A DNA stretch of 64,000 bases from Bacteroidales bacterium (GTDB taxonomy: Bacteria; Bacteroidota; Bacteroidia; Bacteroidales; WCHB1-69): assembly GCA_016285615.1 (NCBI GenBank), contig JAEERB010000002.1, forward strand, positions 1 to 64,000. Reading direction: 5' to 3'. The notes under the pieces were generated by a model. The model had not been told where the DNA came from. It worked only from the letters and a program-made list of their open reading frames with translations, and ran no database searches. Each line of letters opens with the position of its first letter. The stretch's first letter is position 1. The position numbers were made by a program, and so were the translations under genes. This document shows positions 1-7,821 of this stretch, in pieces.

Positions 1-2049
1 CACTGCTGGCGCACCGACAAGCCCGTGCTCTACTATCCGCTCGACTCTTGGTTTATCAAGACGACCGCCTACCGCGAGCGCATGATGGAGCTGAACAAGA
101 CTATCAAGTGGAAACCCGCCGCCACAGGCTCTGGCCGTTTCGGCAACTGGCTCGAAAACCTCGTCGATTGGAACCTCTCCCGCTCCCGCTTCTGGGGCGT
201 GCCGCTTCCTATCTGGACTACCGAGGACAAGAAAGAGCAAATATGCATCGGCTCCATCGAGCAGCTGATGGCCGAAATCGACAAGTCCATCAAGGCTGGT
301 TTCATGACAGAGAATCCTTATAAGAACTTCAAAGTGGGCGATATGTCGCAGGAAAATTACGACAACAACATCGACCTGCACAAGCCCTACGTTGATACCA
401 TCGTGCTGGTTTCTCCGACGGGTCAGAAGATGTACCGCGAGAGCGACCTCATCGACGTATGGTTCGACTCTGGCTCCATGCCGTACAGCCAGCTGCACTA
501 TCCGTTTGAGAACAAGGAGTTCTTCAAGACCAACTTTCCTGCCGACTTCATTGCGGAAGGCGTCGATCAGACCCGTGGTTGGTTCTTCACGTTGCACGCC
601 ATCGCCACGATGCTGTTCGATAGTGTGGCTTTCAAATCGGTGATTTCCAATGGTTTGGTACTCGACAAGAACGGCAACAAGATGTCCAAACGTTTGGGCA
701 ACGCTGTGGATCCGTTCGAGATTATCCACAAATATGGTCCCGACGCCACGCGTTGGTATATGATTACTAACGCCTCCCCCTGGGACAACCTCAAATTCGA
801 CGAGGCCGGCATCGGCGAGGTGCAGCGCAAGTTCTTCGGCACGCTGTACAACACTTACAACTTCTTCGCTATGTACGCCAACATCGACGGATTCACATAC
901 AAAGAGGCGGAGATTCCGTTCGCAAAACGTCCCGAAATCGATCGCTGGATTCTCTCCGAGTTGAACACGTTGGTGAAACATTGTCAGGAGAACTACATCG
1001 ACTACGAGCCGACCAAGGTAGGCCGTGAGATTCAGGACTTTGTGGATGCATATCTCAGCAACTGGTACGTGCGTCTTTGTCGCCGCCGTTTCTGGAAGGG
1101 CGAATATAGCGAGGACAAGATTTCTGCTTACCAGACCCTCTACACCTGCATGGAGACCATCGCCAAGATTGCTTCGCCCATCGCGCCGTTCTTCATGGAC
1201 AAGCTCTATCAGGATCTCAACAACGTCACTGGCAAGGAACCGTTCGAGTCGGTGCATTTGGCCAATTATCCCGAAGTGCATGAAGAACTGATTGACAAGG
1301 AATTAGAAGAACGTATGCAACTCGCGCAGCAGATTTCCTCTATGGTGCTTTCGTTGAGAAAGAAGACCAACCTGAAAGTTCGTCAGCCGTTGGCCAAGAT
1401 CATGATTCCCGTGTTGGACGAGCATTTCAAACAGCAGATTTCGTTGGTGCAGGATCTGATTCTGCACGAAGTCAACGTGAAGGAACTGGTGTTCGTCAGC
1501 AACGAAGATGGTGTGTTTGTGAAACGTATTAAGCCTGATTTCAAGAAGTTAGGACCAAAATATGGCAAGATTATGAAGCAGGTGGCCGCCAAGATCACTG
1601 GCTTCTCGCAAGTCGAAATCGCACAACTGGAAAAAGAGGGCGTAATGAAGTTCGAAATCGAAGGTCAGCCTGTGGAGATTACCACCGATGATGTGGAAAT
1701 CCAGGCGCAGGACATCCCCGGTTGGGTGGTGGCCAACTTCGACGCACTGACCGTCGCCTTGGACATTACAATTACCGAAGACTTGAAGAATGAAGGCTAT
1801 GCTCGTGAGTTGGTTAATCGTATCCAGAATTACCGCAAGGATTCGCAAATGGACGTGCTCGACAACATTACTGTCACCATCCAGAGCAATCCTGCTTTAG
1901 ACAACGCCTTCCGTCAGTTAGAAAGCTACATCAAAGACGAGACGCTTTGCACCGACTTTGCTATCGTGCCCGAAGTGACCGACCCTAACAAGACCTCCTT
2001 CGAAATCGAAGATGGCGTGACCATTGATGCAGTGATTAAGGTGAAGTAA
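1..2049 (+). CDS. ileS: Isoleucine--tRNA ligase, C-terminal part (5' truncated by window edge)
   Basis: Cytoplasmic class Ia aminoacyl-tRNA synthetase that charges tRNA-Ile. The frame is open from base 1 (residues HCWRTDKPVLYYPLDSWF), so the gene begins outside the window; about 682 codons are visible, roughly the last 60% of a normal IleRS of this phylum. The KMSKR ATP-binding loop is encoded at 679-693. It follows the GVDQTRGWFFTLHA segment near the end of the catalytic domain. After it come the helical anticodon-binding domain and a C-terminal extension without a zinc-finger Cys cluster. The HIGH motif and editing domain are not in the window. The stop TAA is followed closely by a strong terminator, so transcription ends here. 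The assignment is secure. Confidence 0.97.
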   Translation, partial: HCWRTDKPVLYYPLDSWFIKTTAYRERMMELNKTIKWKPAATGSGRFGNWLENLVDWNLSRSRFWGVPLPIWTTEDKKEQICIGSIEQLMAEIDKSIKAGFMTENPYKNFKVGDMSQENYDNNIDLHKPYVDTIVLVSPTGQKMYRESDLIDVWFDSGSMPYSQLHYPFENKEFFKTNFPADFIAEGVDQTRGWFFTLHAIATMLFDSVAFKSVISNGLVLDKNGNKMSKRLGNAVDPFEIIHKYGPDATRWYMITNASPWDNLKFDEAGIGEVQRKFFGTLYNTYNFFAMYANIDGFTYKEAEIPFAKRPEIDRWILSELNTLVKHCQENYIDYEPTKVGREIQDFVDAYLSNWYVRLCRRRFWKGEYSEDKISAYQTLYTCMETIAKIASPIAPFFMDKLYQDLNNVTGKEPFESVHLANYPEVHEELIDKELEERMQLAQQISSMVLSLRKKTNLKVRQPLAKIMIPVLDEHFKQQISLVQDLILHEVNVKELVFVSNEDGVFVKRIKPDFKKLGPKYGKIMKQVAAKITGFSQVEIAQLEKEGVMKFEIEGQPVEITTDDVEIQAQDIPGWVVANFDALTVALDITITEDLKNEGYARELVNRIQNYRKDSQMDVLDNITVTIQSNPALDNAFRQLESYIKDETLCTDFAIVPEVTDPNKTSFEIEDGVTIDAVIKVK

Positions 2050-2062
2050 CAACGAAAACTTG

Positions 2063-2103
2063 AAAAAAAAGGAGATGCGAATTTCGCATCTCCTTTTTTT
2101 TTA
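2063..2103 (+). terminator. Rho-independent terminator of ileS
   Basis: An A-run leads into the stem GGAGATGCGAA / TTCGCATCTCC, whose arms are almost continuous, followed by nine or more T. It starts 13 bases after the ileS stop. The A-run/T-run symmetry would let it work in both directions, but only ileS reads into it. Confidence 0.9.
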
Positions 2104-2148
2104 TTCTGTCAACATTGAAAAATGTATTTTATATTAAAATAATTTATT

Positions 2149-2156
2149 TATTTTTG
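2149..2156 (+). promoter_or_regulatory. Bacteroides-type -7 element (TATTTTTG) for the ORF6N gene
   Basis: Matches TAnnTTTG and is followed by C, as in most of the other sites in this window. It lies 66 bases upstream of the ORF6N start, so the palindrome at 2181-2203 would fall just downstream of the transcription start. I see no convincing -33 TTTG at the usual spacing. Confidence 0.55.
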
Positions 2157-2180
2157 CAATAAAAATAAATAATAAAATAA

Positions 2181-2203
2181 TGATATCACAAATTGTGATA
2201 TCA
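2181..2203. promoter_or_regulatory. Perfect 11-bp inverted repeat, probable operator
   Basis: The arms TGATATCACAA and TTGTGATATCA are perfect inverted repeats around a single A. The site ends 19 bases before the ORF6N start codon, with a further TGTGAT half-site at 2215-2220. The core pattern ATCACA-N3-TGTGAT recurs inside the gene at 2456-2470. The position between the presumed transcription start and the ATG suggests repression by blocking elongation or initiation, perhaps autoregulation. Binding by the ORF6N protein itself is inference only. Confidence 0.6.
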
Positions 2204-2222
2204 TACGAAAAGACTGTGATTT

Positions 2223-2852
2223 ATGGAGAATAAAATCGTTATATCTAACAACATCATTCAGGATTTGATTTATGATATAAGAGGAATGAAAGTAATGCTG
2301 GACTATGACTTGGCTTCTATTTATGGTGTGGAAACCAGAACATTGAACCAAGCAGTGAAACGGAACATAGATCGTTTTCCTGAGGATTTTATGTTTAGAC
2401 TTTCATCATCAGAATGGGAAATTTTGACACATAACTTGTTGATTGACAATATGCCATCACAGTTTGTGATAGCATCAATCGATCGACGTAATAAATCTTT
2501 ACCACCGTATGCTTTTACCGAGCATGGGGCTGTGATGCTTGCTTCGGTGCTTCGGAGTCCTAGTGCGATTCAGATGAGCGTGGCGGTCACACGGGCCTTC
2601 ATCGCTATGCGACAAGCCATATCCGCTATGCTTTCGTATGATTTAAAAATTGAACAACTGTCCCACAAAGTGGACCAGTTAAATGCTCATGTTGATGAAA
2701 TTATGCATGACCAAAATGATATAAATAATCAGCAAGAACTAATTAATAGTGAATTAGCCGTACAAATCGAAACTATTAATGAGGCATTGGAGCAATTAAT
2801 GGAGAAGAAGGATGCTCCGAGTAATCCAATAGGATTTAGATTGAAAAAATAA
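2223..2852 (+). CDS. ORF6N domain-containing protein
   Basis: A 209-residue cytoplasmic protein. Residues about 10-95 match the ORF6N DNA-binding domain pattern (IRGMKVMLDYDLASIYGVET, then VKRNIDRFPEDFMF), first described in phage and large-DNA-virus proteins related to KilA-N and common in Bacteroidetes chromosomes. Residues about 140-195 are rich in heptad-like Leu/Ile/Asn/Gln and should form a coiled coil, so it probably oligomerises. The gene is more AT-rich than its neighbours and has its own promoter-like site and a palindromic operator, so it may be an acquired, self-regulated gene. No phage genes flank it. The target and biological role are unknown; DNA-binding regulator is the likely class. 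Confidence 0.85.
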   Translation: MENKIVISNNIIQDLIYDIRGMKVMLDYDLASIYGVETRTLNQAVKRNIDRFPEDFMFRLSSSEWEILTHNLLIDNMPSQFVIASIDRRNKSLPPYAFTEHGAVMLASVLRSPSAIQMSVAVTRAFIAMRQAISAMLSYDLKIEQLSHKVDQLNAHVDEIMHDQNDINNQQELINSELAVQIETINEALEQLMEKKDAPSNPIGFRLKK

Positions 2853-2885
2853 AAATCAATAAAATAAGACGTTTCTCCGTTGCTG

Positions 2886-3698
2886 TTAGAATGACAAATA
2901 CACCCCAATGCCACCGCGGGTGGGACCGAAGTTGAAGGAGGTCTCGCTGGTAGTGCGGTTGGCACAATGGGTATTGTAAATCTCGGTCGATTTGGTGCGC
3001 ATCTTTTTGTATCCCACACTAAACAAAGGCAATGAGGCAAAGGATAGCAGGGCACCGCCGCCGAAAGTGCAACCCCAGCCAATCATACCAGTGTGTTGAA
3101 TGTCATCCGACAAAAAGAACAGAAAACTACATAACATGGAACTCAAGCCCACTGCCAAGAACACTGCGCCCGTGGCACCGATAGCGTAACCACGCTTGTA
3201 TTCAGCGTATGCTTCAGGACAGTATTTGCGAATGTGTTCCAAATATTCGCCGTCGGTAACCAAGTACTGCGGATGCTCGCGCACGGCACGCGCCAACTCG
3301 TTGTCGCTCATTGAGCCGACTCCTTCGTAGAAAAAGAATCCCGATTGGGTTATGGTGCCGCCGTAGTATAAGCCCGAAACTTCACCCATTTTGCGGGTTA
3401 CATATTTTACTTCGCCCGAAGGAATGCCGTCAATATAATTTGGTGCAGTTTCCTGTTTAGAGTTATCGGAGAAAACCTCTACGCTGCCGTTTTCAAACAC
3501 CACCGTGGCAATGTCTGCCTTTTTCATAGTGTAGGTGGGACCTTCCAAGTTGTCATACTTCTTGTACTTGATGATGGCCTCTTCAATATCAGTCACTTTG
3601 GCTGGAATTTTCTGGGCGTCTTTGGTGATGATGACATCCTGGGCGAAAACCGATAGCACAAACAACTGTGCGCAAAGCAAAACGATGATTTTTTTCAT
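2886..3698 (-). CDS. Secreted or membrane protein of unknown function
   Basis: A 270-residue protein I cannot name. Residues 1-20 form a cleavable signal peptide ending VFAQ. Residues 21-78 (VIITKDAQKI..., YKKYDNLEGPTYTMKKADI) resemble a segment found at the start of many Bacteroidetes exported proteins of unknown role. Residues about 172-196 and 205-229 are hydrophobic, probable membrane segments in a Gly-rich hairpin. The last 30 residues are polar. It is the last gene of a leftward set, 70 bases beyond the Rieske-like gene. It is probably anchored in the inner membrane facing the periplasm. The start is the only ATG that gives a good signal peptide. Confidence 0.7.
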   Translation of the reverse strand: MKKIIVLLCAQLFVLSVFAQDVIITKDAQKIPAKVTDIEEAIIKYKKYDNLEGPTYTMKKADIATVVFENGSVEVFSDNSKQETAPNYIDGIPSGEVKYVTRKMGEVSGLYYGGTITQSGFFFYEGVGSMSDNELARAVREHPQYLVTDGEYLEHIRKYCPEAYAEYKRGYAIGATGAVFLAVGLSSMLCSFLFFLSDDIQHTGMIGWGCTFGGGALLSFASLPLFSVGYKKMRTKSTEIYNTHCANRTTSETSFNFGPTRGGIGVYLSF

Positions 3699-3768
3699 GG
3701 TAAAATTTGTTTTGATGAATATTTGAAAAAATAATATGCTCTAAATCAACACCTCAACAATTCAACAT

Positions 3769-4227
3769 CTAGTTGTACACCTTCAATATCATCCCATCGT
3801 AGCGGGTGCGGTAGGCTTTGAGCGGATATTTCGATGGTCCGTTGACTACCGAGCCGTCGAGGATGTTGAAGCGTGAGCCACAGTGCTCGTCAATCAGCGT
3901 GAGTCCGCTCTCTTCCACTTTTATCCATGCTTCGCGGTCTTGCCAGTCGTGTGGGCAGGCACGGTCGTAAGCGAAGAATGTGCTATAGTCGAGGCGATAG
4001 ACGATGATGCCAGCCACCCCGCCGGTAAGATAAACATAGCCGCCGTAGTAGTTCAGGTCGAGGTAATCGACACTGTTGGGGTAGATGGTGAAATTGACGG
4101 CCACTTCAGGAATGGTGGGATGTTCGTAGCCGTTGCAAGTGGTACAGAGAAGACAGAAAACGACCGCAGCAGCGGCGATGAGTCGCCGCTGCCACAAGTG
4201 TAATCTATTTTTTCTGTCTGTAGACAT
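3769..4227 (-). CDS. Rieske-like lipoprotein with a non-canonical cluster motif
   Basis: About 152 residues. I chose the internal ATG at 4227 because it lies 13 bases beyond the pta stop and puts the hydrophobic leader at residues 15-31 at the N terminus; the longer frame starts inside pta. The leader ends LLCTTC, so a lipoprotein with Cys31 as the acylated residue is plausible. Residues 85-150 look like a Rieske [2Fe-2S] fold: CPH at 91-93, then HCGSRF at 115-120, GSVVNGPSKYPL and a final strand. A classical Rieske protein has C-x-H and C-x-x-H; here the second His position is Arg119, so normal 2Cys/2His ligation is not possible unless His115 substitutes. It may be a redox lipoprotein or a cluster-less relative. 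Confidence 0.65.
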   Translation of the reverse strand: MSTDRKNRLHLWQRRLIAAAAVVFCLLCTTCNGYEHPTIPEVAVNFTIYPNSVDYLDLNYYGGYVYLTGGVAGIIVYRLDYSTFFAYDRACPHDWQDREAWIKVEESGLTLIDEHCGSRFNILDGSVVNGPSKYPLKAYRTRYDGMILKVYN

Positions 4228-4240
4228 GATAGTCAGTCTA

Positions 4241-5242
4241 TTATTTACCAGCAGCCTGGCAGGCTGTGATGGCAACAACGTTGACAATATCTTCTACCGA
4301 GCAACCACGTGAAAGGTCGTTGATAGGAGCAGCCATACCCTGCATAACAGGTCCGATAGCTTCGGCACCAGCGAGGCGCTGAACCAGTTTGTAAGCAATG
4401 TTACCAACTTCCAATGAGGGGAATACCAATACATTGGCTTTACCGGCAACGGGGCTGCCGGGAGCTTTGGAGGCACCTACCTTGGGAACGATGGCGGCGT
4501 CGGCTTGCAGTTCGCCGTCAATCATCAAGTTGGGATCCATCTCTTTGGCAATGCGGGTGGCGTTCACCACTTTGTCAACCAGTTCGTGTTTGGCACTGCC
4601 CTTGGTCGAGAAGCTCAACATAGCCACACGAGGATCGATGCCGGCGATGTTGCGGGCGGTCTGAGCCGTTACCACAGCAATCTGAGCCAGCTTGTTCTCG
4701 TCGGTGTTCGGGTCGGCGGCGCAGTCGGCAAATACCATCACGCCATCGTCACCCCATTGTTTGTCCTTGAAAATCATAATGAAAGCACCCGAAACGACGC
4801 TAACACCGGGTAAAGTCTTCACAATCTGGAAAGCGGGACGCAGCACATCGCCAGTGGCATTCATGGCGCCAGCCACTTCGCCGTCAACTTCGCCGTTCTT
4901 GATAAGCAAGGTGCCCAGGTAGAGCGGGTCAACCACCAACTTGCGGGCTTCTTCCATCGTCATGCCTTTTTTCTTTCTGATTTCGCAGAGCATTTCGGCA
5001 TAGAACTCTTTCTTGGGATTGTTGTTCGGATCGATAATCTCGGCTTTTCCGATGTTTTTCAAACCGTACTCAGCAGCCTTGGCGGCAATGTTTTTTTTGT
5101 TGCCTAACAATACGATAGAGGCAATACCTTCACTCAAAACGATGTCGGCAGCCTTTAAGGTTCTTTCTTCTTCACCTTCAGGAAGAACAATTCTTTTGTT
5201 GGCTTGTTGGGCCTTTGCTTTGATTTGTTCAAGTAAACTCAT
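4241..5242 (-). CDS. pta: Phosphate acetyltransferase
   Basis: Interconverts acetyl-CoA and acetyl phosphate in the cytoplasm, the first step of acetate formation with ATP gain. At 333 residues it is the short form containing only the catalytic PTA_PTB domain, without the N-terminal regulatory regions of enterobacterial Pta. Recognisable segments are IVLPEGEEERTLKAA near the N terminus, VAGAMNATGDVLRPA in the middle and PGSPVAGKANVLVFPSLEVG toward the C terminus. The usual partner ackA is not next to it and not in the window. It lies downstream of a MerR-type regulator in the same orientation with a 34-base gap and no promoter motif of its own, so it may be cotranscribed from upstream. Confidence 0.95.
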   Translation of the reverse strand: MSLLEQIKAKAQQANKRIVLPEGEEERTLKAADIVLSEGIASIVLLGNKKNIAAKAAEYGLKNIGKAEIIDPNNNPKKEFYAEMLCEIRKKKGMTMEEARKLVVDPLYLGTLLIKNGEVDGEVAGAMNATGDVLRPAFQIVKTLPGVSVVSGAFIMIFKDKQWGDDGVMVFADCAADPNTDENKLAQIAVVTAQTARNIAGIDPRVAMLSFSTKGSAKHELVDKVVNATRIAKEMDPNLMIDGELQADAAIVPKVGASKAPGSPVAGKANVLVFPSLEVGNIAYKLVQRLAGAEAIGPVMQGMAAPINDLSRGCSVEDIVNVVAITACQAAGK

Positions 5243-5276
5243 GGTTATTGTGTTTTAGTATTTTAAATAATGTTGA

Positions 5277-5600
5277 TTATAATTCTTGTTTGATTTCCAA
5301 TAATTTATTCTTGATTTTTAACAAGGTTTCCACCACCATGGCGTTGCCCGCCTCTTTGGCGAAATTGCTTTTCAAAGCCTCTTTGGCGCCTTGCAGCGTG
5401 TAGCCTTTCACTTTGGTCAAATAGTATATGGTGCGGATGGTCTCAATGTCCTTTGTGGTAAAAAAGCGGTCGCCTTTTTTGTTCTTGTTTGGCTTTATCA
5501 TGTCAAACTCCTTCTCCCAATAGCGGAGCAAAGAGGTGTTGACGCCGAACATTTTGGCGGTCTCTCCGATGCTGTATTGCGCTCTTTCAATTTCTTCCAT
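5277..5600 (-). CDS. MerR-family transcriptional regulator
   Basis: About 107 residues from the ATG at 5600; an upstream ATG at 5627 would abut the previous stop and add nine weak residues. The N-terminal winged helix-turn-helix is clear (YSIGETAKMFGVNTSLLRYW), followed by the wing (KGDRFFTTKDIETIRTIYYL) and a short helical tail (LLKIKNKLLEIKQEL). There is no long effector domain and no Cys metal-binding cluster, so it is one of the short MerR-like proteins of Bacteroidetes rather than a metal sensor. It lies between the DsbD-like gene and pta in the same orientation; control of either is possible but not shown. Confidence 0.88.
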   Translation of the reverse strand: MEEIERAQYSIGETAKMFGVNTSLLRYWEKEFDMIKPNKNKKGDRFFTTKDIETIRTIYYLTKVKGYTLQGAKEALKSNFAKEAGNAMVVETLLKIKNKLLEIKQEL

Positions 5601-5627
5601 AACGCTTGTAATCGTAATGAGAATCAA

Positions 5628-7652
5628 TTATTTACCATATTTTTCTTGATAAGCCTTGGCACCTGCATCCAGAAATTCGAGGTATTTCTCCACATTCAAT
5701 TCATAGTAGATAGGACCGTTGAGCACTTCGCCTTCGGGGCCTACGATGAAGTAGCAGGGTTGAGAGTTTTCTTTATAGATGGTGTTCTGGATGAACATGT
5801 TCTTGCCGCCCAGGTCAACGATGGGGTCGCCGTCCTGGTCCTTAATCTGGTCTTCGGGGGCGAGTTGGATGTTCTTGTCGTCCACATAAAGGGCGACTAC
5901 CACAAACTCTTCAGCGAACTTGTTGCGCACGCGGCGGTCTTCCCAAACGGCACTTTCCACGTTGCGGCAGTTGGTGCAACCATGGCCGGTGAAGTCGATG
6001 AACAGGGGCTTGCCGGCTTTCTTGGCCACGGCCAGTGCCTGGTCGTAGTCGAAGTAACCCTTGATGCCGTGGGGCAGATGTAATCTGTCGCCGTACTTGG
6101 GTGCTTCGTCCATTGAGAAGGTGGCGGTGGCAGGACCGCTGCCCGACTCTTCGCGGACAATCTTGTTCACATCAAAGTCTTGCGTTTCAACGGGAGGCAG
6201 CCAGCCAGAGATGGCTTTCAACGGGGCACCGAACATGCCGGGAATCATGTAAACCACAAAGGTGAACACGAAAATGGCCAGGATAAAGCGGAACCAGCTC
6301 TTCTGTACGGGCATTTCGTTGTCCAGCGGGAAGCGAATTTTGCCGAGAAGGTAGAGACCCATCAGCGTGAAGATGACAATCCAGAAGGCCAGGTAAACCT
6401 CGCGGTCGAGGATGCCCCAGTGGTAGGTCTGGTCGGGCACGTTGAGGAATTTGAGGGCGAATGCCAATTCGATAAAGGCCAGCGACACTTTCAGCGTGTT
6501 CATCCAGCTGCCCGACTTAGGTAGTGATTTGAGCATGTTGGGGAACAAGGCGAAAATGGTGAATGGCACGGCAATACCCAGCGAGAAGCCCAGCATGCCG
6601 ATGATAGGCTTGATGAAGGAGCCGTCGGCCGAGTTGAGAGCTACGGCGCCGGCGATAGGCAGCGTGCAGGAGAAAGATACCAGCACCAAAGTGAGGGCCA
6701 TGAAGAAGATGCCCAGCAAGCCTTTCGAGTTTTCCATCTTGGCCGATTTGTTAATCCATGAACTGGGCAGTGCGATTTCGAAATAGCCGAACATGGAGAT
6801 GGCGAAGATGATGAAGATAATGGCAAACAGGATGTTAGGAATCCAGTGCGTGCTCATAATATTGGCAAAGTCGGCACCGAAGATGGCGGCCAGGCCAATG
6901 CCGATAACCACATAGATAATGACAATGGAGATGCCGTAGAAGATGGCGTTGAATTTACCTTTAGCCCCCGACTTCATAAAGAAGGATACCGTCATGGGAA
7001 TCATGGGGAACACGCAAGGCATGAGCAGACCTGCCAAGCCGCCTAAAATGGCCACTAAGAAGAAGTTGAGGAGAGATTTCTCCTCTTTGGGCTGATCGGC
7101 ATTTTGCGGGGTATCGGCAGCCGGAGCGATGGCAGCGGTGTCGGCCGGACTCTCTTCGGCAGGTGTCTCTTCCACTACAGGTTGAGTCAGGTTGGGATTT
7201 CCCTTTACATTGAAGGTGAACTTCTGGTCAATGGCCACGCAGCGACCGTCGATGCACGACTGGCCACGGAGTTTGCCCTTGACTACAAAGTCTTCATTGC
7301 TGAGTATCTTGATTTTCTGCTTGAAAGTGACGCTGTTGACGAAATATTTGGAGGTGTCGCCAAACATCGGGTCAAAGTGTTCTATCGGTTTGGGTTCGGC
7401 CACACCGCCTTGGCGTTTGTATTCCTTGCCAGGTGTAAAGCTGAACTCGATAGGATTCTCGATGCCGTTGTTATGTTTCTGAGAATAGAGATGCCAGTTG
7501 GGCTTGATGGTGGCTTTGAACTGCAACTCGGCGGTGGAATCGTTCAGCGAGACGGTTTTAAAAGTCCATGTGACAGGCGTTTCCTGCGCATGAAGAGAAA
7601 TGGAGATAAAAGTCAGTGCTGTAAGCAACAGCGGGAGAAAAAACTTTTTCAT
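5628..7652 (-). CDS. DsbD-like thiol:disulfide interchange protein (cytochrome c biogenesis transmembrane type)
   Basis: Inner-membrane protein that moves reducing power from the cytoplasm to periplasmic thiols. The 674-residue form from the ATG at 7652 starts with a clean signal peptide (FFLPLLLTALTF...HAQ); the promoter element at 7670-7677 lies upstream of this ATG and downstream of the longer-frame ATG, which decides the start. Domains in order: periplasmic N-terminal domain with a Cys pair (SCIDGRCV), a linker rich in Glu/Ala/Pro, eight or so membrane helices of the CcdA/DsbD family with Cys in LMPCVFPMIP and SFSCTLPIAG, then a C-terminal thioredoxin-like domain with the active site GHGCTNCRNVE. 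All three redox-active Cys pairs are therefore present. Confidence 0.93.
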   Translation of the reverse strand: MKKFFLPLLLTALTFISISLHAQETPVTWTFKTVSLNDSTAELQFKATIKPNWHLYSQKHNNGIENPIEFSFTPGKEYKRQGGVAEPKPIEHFDPMFGDTSKYFVNSVTFKQKIKILSNEDFVVKGKLRGQSCIDGRCVAIDQKFTFNVKGNPNLTQPVVEETPAEESPADTAAIAPAADTPQNADQPKEEKSLLNFFLVAILGGLAGLLMPCVFPMIPMTVSFFMKSGAKGKFNAIFYGISIVIIYVVIGIGLAAIFGADFANIMSTHWIPNILFAIIFIIFAISMFGYFEIALPSSWINKSAKMENSKGLLGIFFMALTLVLVSFSCTLPIAGAVALNSADGSFIKPIIGMLGFSLGIAVPFTIFALFPNMLKSLPKSGSWMNTLKVSLAFIELAFALKFLNVPDQTYHWGILDREVYLAFWIVIFTLMGLYLLGKIRFPLDNEMPVQKSWFRFILAIFVFTFVVYMIPGMFGAPLKAISGWLPPVETQDFDVNKIVREESGSGPATATFSMDEAPKYGDRLHLPHGIKGYFDYDQALAVAKKAGKPLFIDFTGHGCTNCRNVESAVWEDRRVRNKFAEEFVVVALYVDDKNIQLAPEDQIKDQDGDPIVDLGGKNMFIQNTIYKENSQPCYFIVGPEGEVLNGPIYYELNVEKYLEFLDAGAKAYQEKYGK

Positions 7653-7669
7653 TTGATACAAAATTTTTG

Positions 7670-7677
7670 CAAAAATA
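7670..7677 (-). promoter_or_regulatory. Bacteroides-type -7 element (TATTTTTG) for the DsbD-like gene
   Basis: On the minus strand TATTTTTGC lies 18 bases upstream of the ATG at 7652. It excludes the longer reading frame, whose ATG would lie upstream of the transcription start. Confidence 0.6.
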
Positions 7678-7769
7678 ACAAATTTAATAAAAGAGGAAAG
7701 AGACTTTTGCAATGATTTTTCTTAAAAAGCATCCCTAAAAATTTTCTCTGAAAATTGAAAAAAATAGCG

Positions 7770-7777
7770 TAAATTTG
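7770..7777 (+). promoter_or_regulatory. Bacteroides-type -7 element (TAAATTTG) for the DUF4175 gene
   Basis: TAAATTTGC, about 45 bases upstream of the ATG at 7822. The in-frame ATG at 7786 would leave almost no leader, which favours 7822 as the start. Confidence 0.55.
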
Positions 7778-7821
7778 CTGCGTAGATGTTATATACTGGC
7801 GACATCTGCCAAAGCGAAGAT

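Noticed and set aside
2223..2852. Prophage remnant around the ORF6N gene
   Set aside because: No integrase, structural phage gene, att-like repeat or tRNA target flanks it; only the single gene is unusual.
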